37,215 nt of DNA from Candidatus Fonsibacter lacus. Lineage in GTDB: Bacteria > Actinomycetota > Actinomycetes > Nanopelagicales > Nanopelagicaceae. Position numbers and translations under genes: made by a program. A model generated the notes under the pieces. That model was not told the origin of the DNA. It ran no database searches and saw only the letters and a list, made by a program, of their open reading frames with translations. The DNA lies in the NCBI GenBank assembly GCA_009921625.1, contig RFXN01000003.1, positions 1 through 37,215 of the forward strand, read 5' to 3'. Shown here piece after piece: positions 33,473 through 37,215 of this stretch (position 1 is the stretch's first letter; the number at the start of each line of letters is the position of its first letter).

Positions 33473-34017
33473 TAGAAACCAAAACCACGTGTATCGTGTG
33501 GCGAGAGTCGAATTTCCGGCGCGGAAATTCCAAACCATTCGCTCTCTTTGATGTCATGCAGAGCTTTCTTTCGCGTTTCTTTATCCAAGCGATCAACAAA
33601 AAGGATGCCGTTGAGATGATCGGTTTCATGCTGAAATATGCGAGCCAGCAACTCTTCTCCGATTAATTCCACTGGATCACCATGCATGTTAAAACCTTTA
33701 GCAACAACTCTAAAAGCGCGGGTGCAGTTATACGTTAAACCGGGGATTGAAAGACAGCCTTCATCCCCTTCTTGTTCTATTTCGCCTAGAGATAAAATCG
33801 GATTAATGAGATGTCCAACTTCGTCATCGATTGCCCATGTAAATACCCGTAATGAAACACCAATCTGTGGCGCGGCAAGACCAGATCCGGGCGCATCAAG
33901 CATCGTATCTGTCAAGTCAGCAACTAACTTTTTGATCTCTTTGTCAAAAGCATCAACCTCGGTTGCCCTAGTAGCAAGAATTGGGTCACCGAATAAACGA
34001 ATGGGTTGAATCGCCAT
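33472..34017 (-). CDS. def: Peptide deformylase
   Basis: A 181-aa metalloenzyme that removes the formyl group from nascent proteins. All three motifs are intact: GSGLAAPQIGV, EGCLSIPG (metal Cys) and QHETDHLNG (metal His pair and catalytic Glu). The start ATG 34017 is preceded by TAGAAT 6 nt upstream. It overlaps fmt by 1 nt. An intact def beside a damaged fmt argues that formylation is really in use and that the fmt lesion may not be genuine. Confidence 0.95.
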   Translation of the reverse strand: MAIQPIRLFGDPILATRATEVDAFDKEIKKLVADLTDTMLDAPGSGLAAPQIGVSLRVFTWAIDDEVGHLINPILSLGEIEQEGDEGCLSIPGLTYNCTRAFRVVAKGFNMHGDPVELIGEELLARIFQHETDHLNGILFVDRLDKETRKKALHDIKESEWFGISAPEIRLSPHDTRGFGF

Positions 34018-34023
34018 GAATCG

Positions 34024-34029
34024 ATTCTA
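34024..34029 (-). promoter_or_regulatory. -10 box of def, leaderless
   Basis: TAGAAT on the minus strand matches TATAAT in five of six positions and lies 6 nt before the def ATG, within the 17-nt gap after priA. Confidence 0.5.
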
Positions 34030-34034
34030 CAATC

Positions 34035-36008
34035 TCAAAGAGCTATGGGATCGATCTTCACTCGCACGACATGCTCGCCTTTTGCCGACTGCTGTCGCAC
34101 CCGTCGAAATATTTCTTCCGTAACAAGATGTGTTTCATCATTTGGAATCCGTAGCACCGCTTCAGTCTCCCCATTAACCCCGGTTTTGGGGGCAGATACC
34201 AAGACATGTCCAGGCAAACCTCTGACCACTGAATTCACTGCTTGGTACTCTCCAAGAACTTGAATTGATTTAGCGATCGGAGGCAGGTGAAGCGATTGTC
34301 GTTCCATCAACTCCCGCTGACTTGCCCCGAGCCCATCCCAACGCACGAGAGCTTGAAGATTTCGGTTGCCGTAGTCAACATCGATAAACAGTTCACTCTT
34401 TGGGCGTAGCATCGTCGCTAATCCAAACCAGCGCCTGCGAGTATCTTCCTCTGCACCGAGCGCAGCGCGTTGCAAGGTTAAGTTCCCATTTAATATCAAT
34501 CCTGCGGCATATCCGAGCTCTGCGATTGGCTCGGAACCTGGAGTAGCCACTACGATTGTTGACTCATTATCTATATGATAAATCCGGTGCTGCAAGTTCG
34601 AAGAGATAATCACCTGATTTGGAAATGCGCGCCCAATCTCTTCGAGAATTCTCTCGTCGCCTATATTGGTGTTACGCAACTGGCGAGACTCACAGAAAGT
34701 GCAAGTCCAGTTATGAATGAGATTCCCACAGAGAAAGCATTCTGGAATTCGTTGAGAGTTCTTGAAGATAAGTTTCCCACCACAAGGACATAAAGCAGTA
34801 TTGAAGCAGCGACTGCAGGTTAAGTTAAGTACGTATCCTCGAAGTGGCACTTGAATGATAACTGGACCTGTTTTCAATCCTCGCTGCAGGGATTGCCAAG
34901 CAATAGTTGGCACTCGCCCACTTTGTTCAGGAGCGGCACGATTGGTAATAGCTCGAACTGTTGGTATTTGATCTTTTATTACTTCACTCCTGATACTTAA
35001 CAACGTTAGATATTTTTGAGTTATGTATTGAGTAGCAACGAGCGAAGGTGCAGGTCCAGCTATTATGAGGTGGGCTTTATCGATATGTGCCCGCATAATG
35101 GCAACTTCTCGGGCGTGATAATAAGGACTTCGCTGTTCCGAATAGGTATCACTGCCTTCTTCCCAAATAATAATTAAATCAACATCAGTCATGGGAAGGA
35201 GAACCGCGCTCCGAACGCCGACAACAATCTCTTTCTTGCCAAGTAGGAGCTCTACAAAACTCTCTTCTCGCTCTTTTCTCGTTAGTTCTGAATGCCAGAC
35301 GCTAATTTTTTCAGCAAGAGATTTGGTTCTCTTCTCTATGAGATTTACCATGCGATCTACATCAGCTCGATCGGGGAGTAACAGAATTATCTTGTGATGA
35401 CCGACTGTCAGTATTTTCTCGATAAAAATAAATGGATCCTCGCTTGGCGGTGGCGACCAAAACACGCGTATCGGTTGAGAGGTCTTTGGATTTTGTTTAA
35501 GAGCGCTCCAGAATCCACTTGGATATCGACCATCTTCCGGTGAAAGATTTTCTGATGCATTGAACATCTCTTTGGCATTATGAGCATTGAAATCTTCCTC
35601 GATAGATTTCTTTGTTAGCCGGGGTATTGCAAAACGGAGCACATCCCATCTAGTGCCGCCGTAATATTTTTTTACTTCAGCTACAAGTTCAAGAGTAGAT
35701 GCGGTCACCACCGGATATTTTTTAATAACCTCCGAAATAAAGCGCAATTTCCCATGAAAATTTGAATTCTCCTTCCGTGAAATCACTATTCCAAAGGTTC
35801 GTCTTCGATTAAAAGTTATTGAAACTAGCGATCCTGGAAAAACGTACTGACTCAGCTCTTCCGGTACGAGAAAGTCGAACTCGTCATCAACATGAGGTAA
35901 GCCAGTATCGACCAGAACGCTTGCTATTGGATCTACCTTTGCTTGGGCAGGAAGAGGCAAAGCGGCCTTTTCTCGTTTGAGACGAAGAGGAGGAACTTGA
36001 TGAGACAT
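34035..36008 (-). CDS. priA: Primosomal protein N' (PriA), actinobacterial helicase-deficient type
   Basis: A 657-aa replication-restart protein. The N-terminal DNA-binding domain starts at ASVLVDTGLPHVDDEFDFLVPEE. The middle keeps the fold of a superfamily 2 helicase, but the Walker A position reads FWSPPPSEDP with no GKT, and the DEEH box reads IIWEEGSDTY. The zinc-binding cysteines (CSRCFNTALCPCGG and later CFLCG, CTFC) are intact. This loss of ATPase motifs is usual for actinobacterial PriA, so it is probably a structural primosome component without helicase activity. ATG 36008 has a ggagggg Shine-Dalgarno about 10 nt upstream. It lies downstream of metK. Confidence 0.92.
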   Translation of the reverse strand: MSHQVPPLRLKREKAALPLPAQAKVDPIASVLVDTGLPHVDDEFDFLVPEELSQYVFPGSLVSITFNRRRTFGIVISRKENSNFHGKLRFISEVIKKYPVVTASTLELVAEVKKYYGGTRWDVLRFAIPRLTKKSIEEDFNAHNAKEMFNASENLSPEDGRYPSGFWSALKQNPKTSQPIRVFWSPPPSEDPFIFIEKILTVGHHKIILLLPDRADVDRMVNLIEKRTKSLAEKISVWHSELTRKEREESFVELLLGKKEIVVGVRSAVLLPMTDVDLIIIWEEGSDTYSEQRSPYYHAREVAIMRAHIDKAHLIIAGPAPSLVATQYITQKYLTLLSIRSEVIKDQIPTVRAITNRAAPEQSGRVPTIAWQSLQRGLKTGPVIIQVPLRGYVLNLTCSRCFNTALCPCGGKLIFKNSQRIPECFLCGNLIHNWTCTFCESRQLRNTNIGDERILEEIGRAFPNQVIISSNLQHRIYHIDNESTIVVATPGSEPIAELGYAAGLILNGNLTLQRAALGAEEDTRRRWFGLATMLRPKSELFIDVDYGNRNLQALVRWDGLGASQRELMERQSLHLPPIAKSIQVLGEYQAVNSVVRGLPGHVLVSAPKTGVNGETEAVLRIPNDETHLVTEEIFRRVRQQSAKGEHVVRVKIDPIAL

Positions 36009-36049
36009 TAGCGCTCAACCCCTCCCTCGTATCGTGAGAGCGGAACGAG

Positions 36050-37215
36050 TTATCTTCCGGTCGCGCTCCGCAGTTGAGACACCTTATCGCGTGCCTCCCA
36101 GGTAAATTCAGGAAGTTCCCTGCCAAAATGGCCGTAGTTGCTCGTTCTTCGATAAATGGGGCGGAGCAAGTTGAGATCTCGAATAATCGCAGCAGGTCTG
36201 AGGTCGAAAACTTCTGTAACAGCGCTCTGAATTTTTTCAACAGAAATTGTTTCGGTACCAAAAGTTTCGACGAATAGCCCTACCGGCTGTGCCTTGCCAA
36301 TTGCGTATGCAACTTGTACCTCACAACGTTTGGCTAGCTCCGCAGCAACAATATTCTTTGCCACCCAACGCATCGCATACGCTGCAGAACGATCTACTTT
36401 TGAAGGATCTTTACCGCTAAAAGCTCCCCCGCCATGGCGCGCCATTCCACCGTAAGAATCTACGATGATTTTCCGTCCCGTTAACCCGGCATCACCCATC
36501 GGTCCACCTAAAACGAACCGTCCCGTTGGATTGACCAGGATGCGCATATCTTTTGTCGAGAGTTGGTACCGCGCTAAAACTGGATCAATCACGTGCTTCT
36601 TCAAATCCGCTGGAAGTACGCGTTCTAGATCAACTTCAGGGTCATGCTGAGTTGAAATTACTAAAGTATCTAGTCGAACCGCTTTCGCACCTTCGTATTC
36701 AACAGTAACTTGCGTTTTAGCATCAGGACGCAAATACGCAAGGGCTTGTGCTTTTCGCACCTTCATTAATTCATGTGAGAGCGCATGAGCAATCGCTATC
36801 GGCAACGGCATAAGTTCAGGAGTTTCATCAGAAGCGTAGCCAAACATCAAACCCTGATCTCCTGCGCCTTGGCGATCAAGAGGATCATTTGATTCGCGTG
36901 AACGCTCTTCTAAAGCAGCGTCGACTCCTTGGGCAATATCCGGTGACTGCTTTCCTAAAGAAAGACTTATTCCACACGAATTGCCATCAAAACCTCGTTC
37001 GCTGCTGTCGTATCCGATATCGAGAATCACTGAGCGAATCAGGCTCATCAAGTCAGGATTCGCTGAACTCGTCACCTCACCTGCAATATGGACTTGACCA
37101 GTGGTGAGTAACGTTTCAACAGCCACTCGACTTTTAGGATCTACAGATAGAAATGCATCTAATATGGAATCAGAGATTTGATCTGCCATCTTGTCTGGAT
37201 GGCCCTCAGTAACTG
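36050..37215 (-). CDS. metK: S-adenosylmethionine synthetase, 5' end cut by window edge
   Basis: The ORF track starts at ATG 37189, but the frame stays open to the window edge and reads [16 protein letters not shown], so 37189 is an internal Met. About ten N-terminal codons lie outside. The enzyme makes SAM from methionine and ATP. Motifs seen are GHPDK (ATP site), [12 protein letters not shown], the [24 protein letters not shown] loop and [19 protein letters not shown]. All are intact to the stop at 36050. It begins the metK-priA-def-fmt-rsmB-rpe run and pairs functionally with metH. Confidence 0.96.
   Translation of the reverse strand, partial: VTEGHPDKMADQISDSILDAFLSVDPKSRVAVETLLTTGQVHIAGEVTSSANPDLMSLIRSVILDIGYDSSERGFDGNSCGISLSLGKQSPDIAQGVDAALEERSRESNDPLDRQGAGDQGLMFGYASDETPELMPLPIAIAHALSHELMKVRKAQALAYLRPDAKTQVTVEYEGAKAVRLDTLVISTQHDPEVDLERVLPADLKKHVIDPVLARYQLSTKDMRILVNPTGRFVLGGPMGDAGLTGRKIIVDSYGGMARHGGGAFSGKDPSKVDRSAAYAMRWVAKNIVAAELAKRCEVQVAYAIGKAQPVGLFVETFGTETISVEKIQSAVTEVFDLRPAAIIRDLNLLRPIYRRTSNYGHFGRELPEFTWEARDKVSQLRSATGR

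Noticed and set aside
34035-36008. PriA without Walker A as a sign of decay
   Set aside because: Loss of the helicase motifs is normal in actinobacterial PriA and the rest of the protein is intact.
36050-37189. metK starting at ATG 37189
   Set aside because: The frame continues upstream as VTEGHPDK to the window edge, so this Met is internal.

Overview
The window looks like a stretch of chromosome from a small, streamlined actinobacterium of the freshwater acI type (Nanopelagicales, e.g. Planktophila/Nanopelagicus-like). Three things suggest this. Actinobacterial marker genes are present: mycothiol ligase mshC, pafB/pafC, helY, PAC2, DUF3090, the SCO1664 family and DUF5703. The base composition is unusually AT-rich for the phylum (mid-40s % GC by eye). 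Packing is extreme: most neighbours overlap or abut, and gene order still matches the Mycobacterium/Streptomyces helY-to-uppP region. The lineage is inferred, not proven. The window contains no phage, IS element, CRISPR array, rRNA gene or obvious foreign island.

Layout. 1-5208 (minus strand): pafB-pafC-tatA-tatC-diacylglycerol kinase-helY (helY runs off the left edge). 5245-7677: a lipoprotein cyclophilin, trmI and a RecB-type nuclease. 7686-12714: HAD phosphatase, metH and PAC2. 12719-15927: mshC with its usual uncharacterised neighbours (a SCO1664 kinase-like protein, DUF3090 and an MSMEG_4193-type phosphatase). 15990-18446: aldo/keto reductase, DUF5703 and an M20 peptidase. 18645-20452: tRNA-Leu(GAG), a quinone oxidoreductase, a small membrane protein and apt. 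20455-23697: ABC-F, alcohol dehydrogenase and DUF554. 23694-26749: uppP, a YitT/YczE membrane protein and an AzgA-like purine permease. 26860-30641: ung, an ABC ATPase, serB, hisG and hisE. 30695-37215 (minus strand): metK-priA-def-fmt-rsmB-rpe (metK runs off the right edge).

Functions are core metabolism and information processing: the methionine/SAM cycle (metH, metK), redox buffering by mycothiol (mshC), histidine and serine synthesis, purine salvage, initiator-Met formylation/deformylation, Tat export, and DNA/RNA maintenance (ung, priA, trmI, rsmB, helY, the nuclease).

Three observations stand out. (1) At least seven otherwise conserved genes (pafC, the quinone oxidoreductase, ABC-F, alcohol dehydrogenase, DUF554, the purine permease and fmt) carry what look like clean deletions of tens to about 200 bases, some in frame and some causing frameshifts. 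This is either an assembly/amplification artefact or unusual ongoing decay. (2) The interval between trmI and pafB, which holds the Pup-proteasome genes in mycobacteria and streptomycetes, here holds only a cyclophilin gene. (3) Most transcription-unit starts have a TANNNT -10 box 6-8 nt before the start codon, so leaderless mRNAs appear to be the rule. In addition, the aldo/keto reductase lacks the catalytic Tyr and His of its family. I found no clear undescribed multi-gene system.
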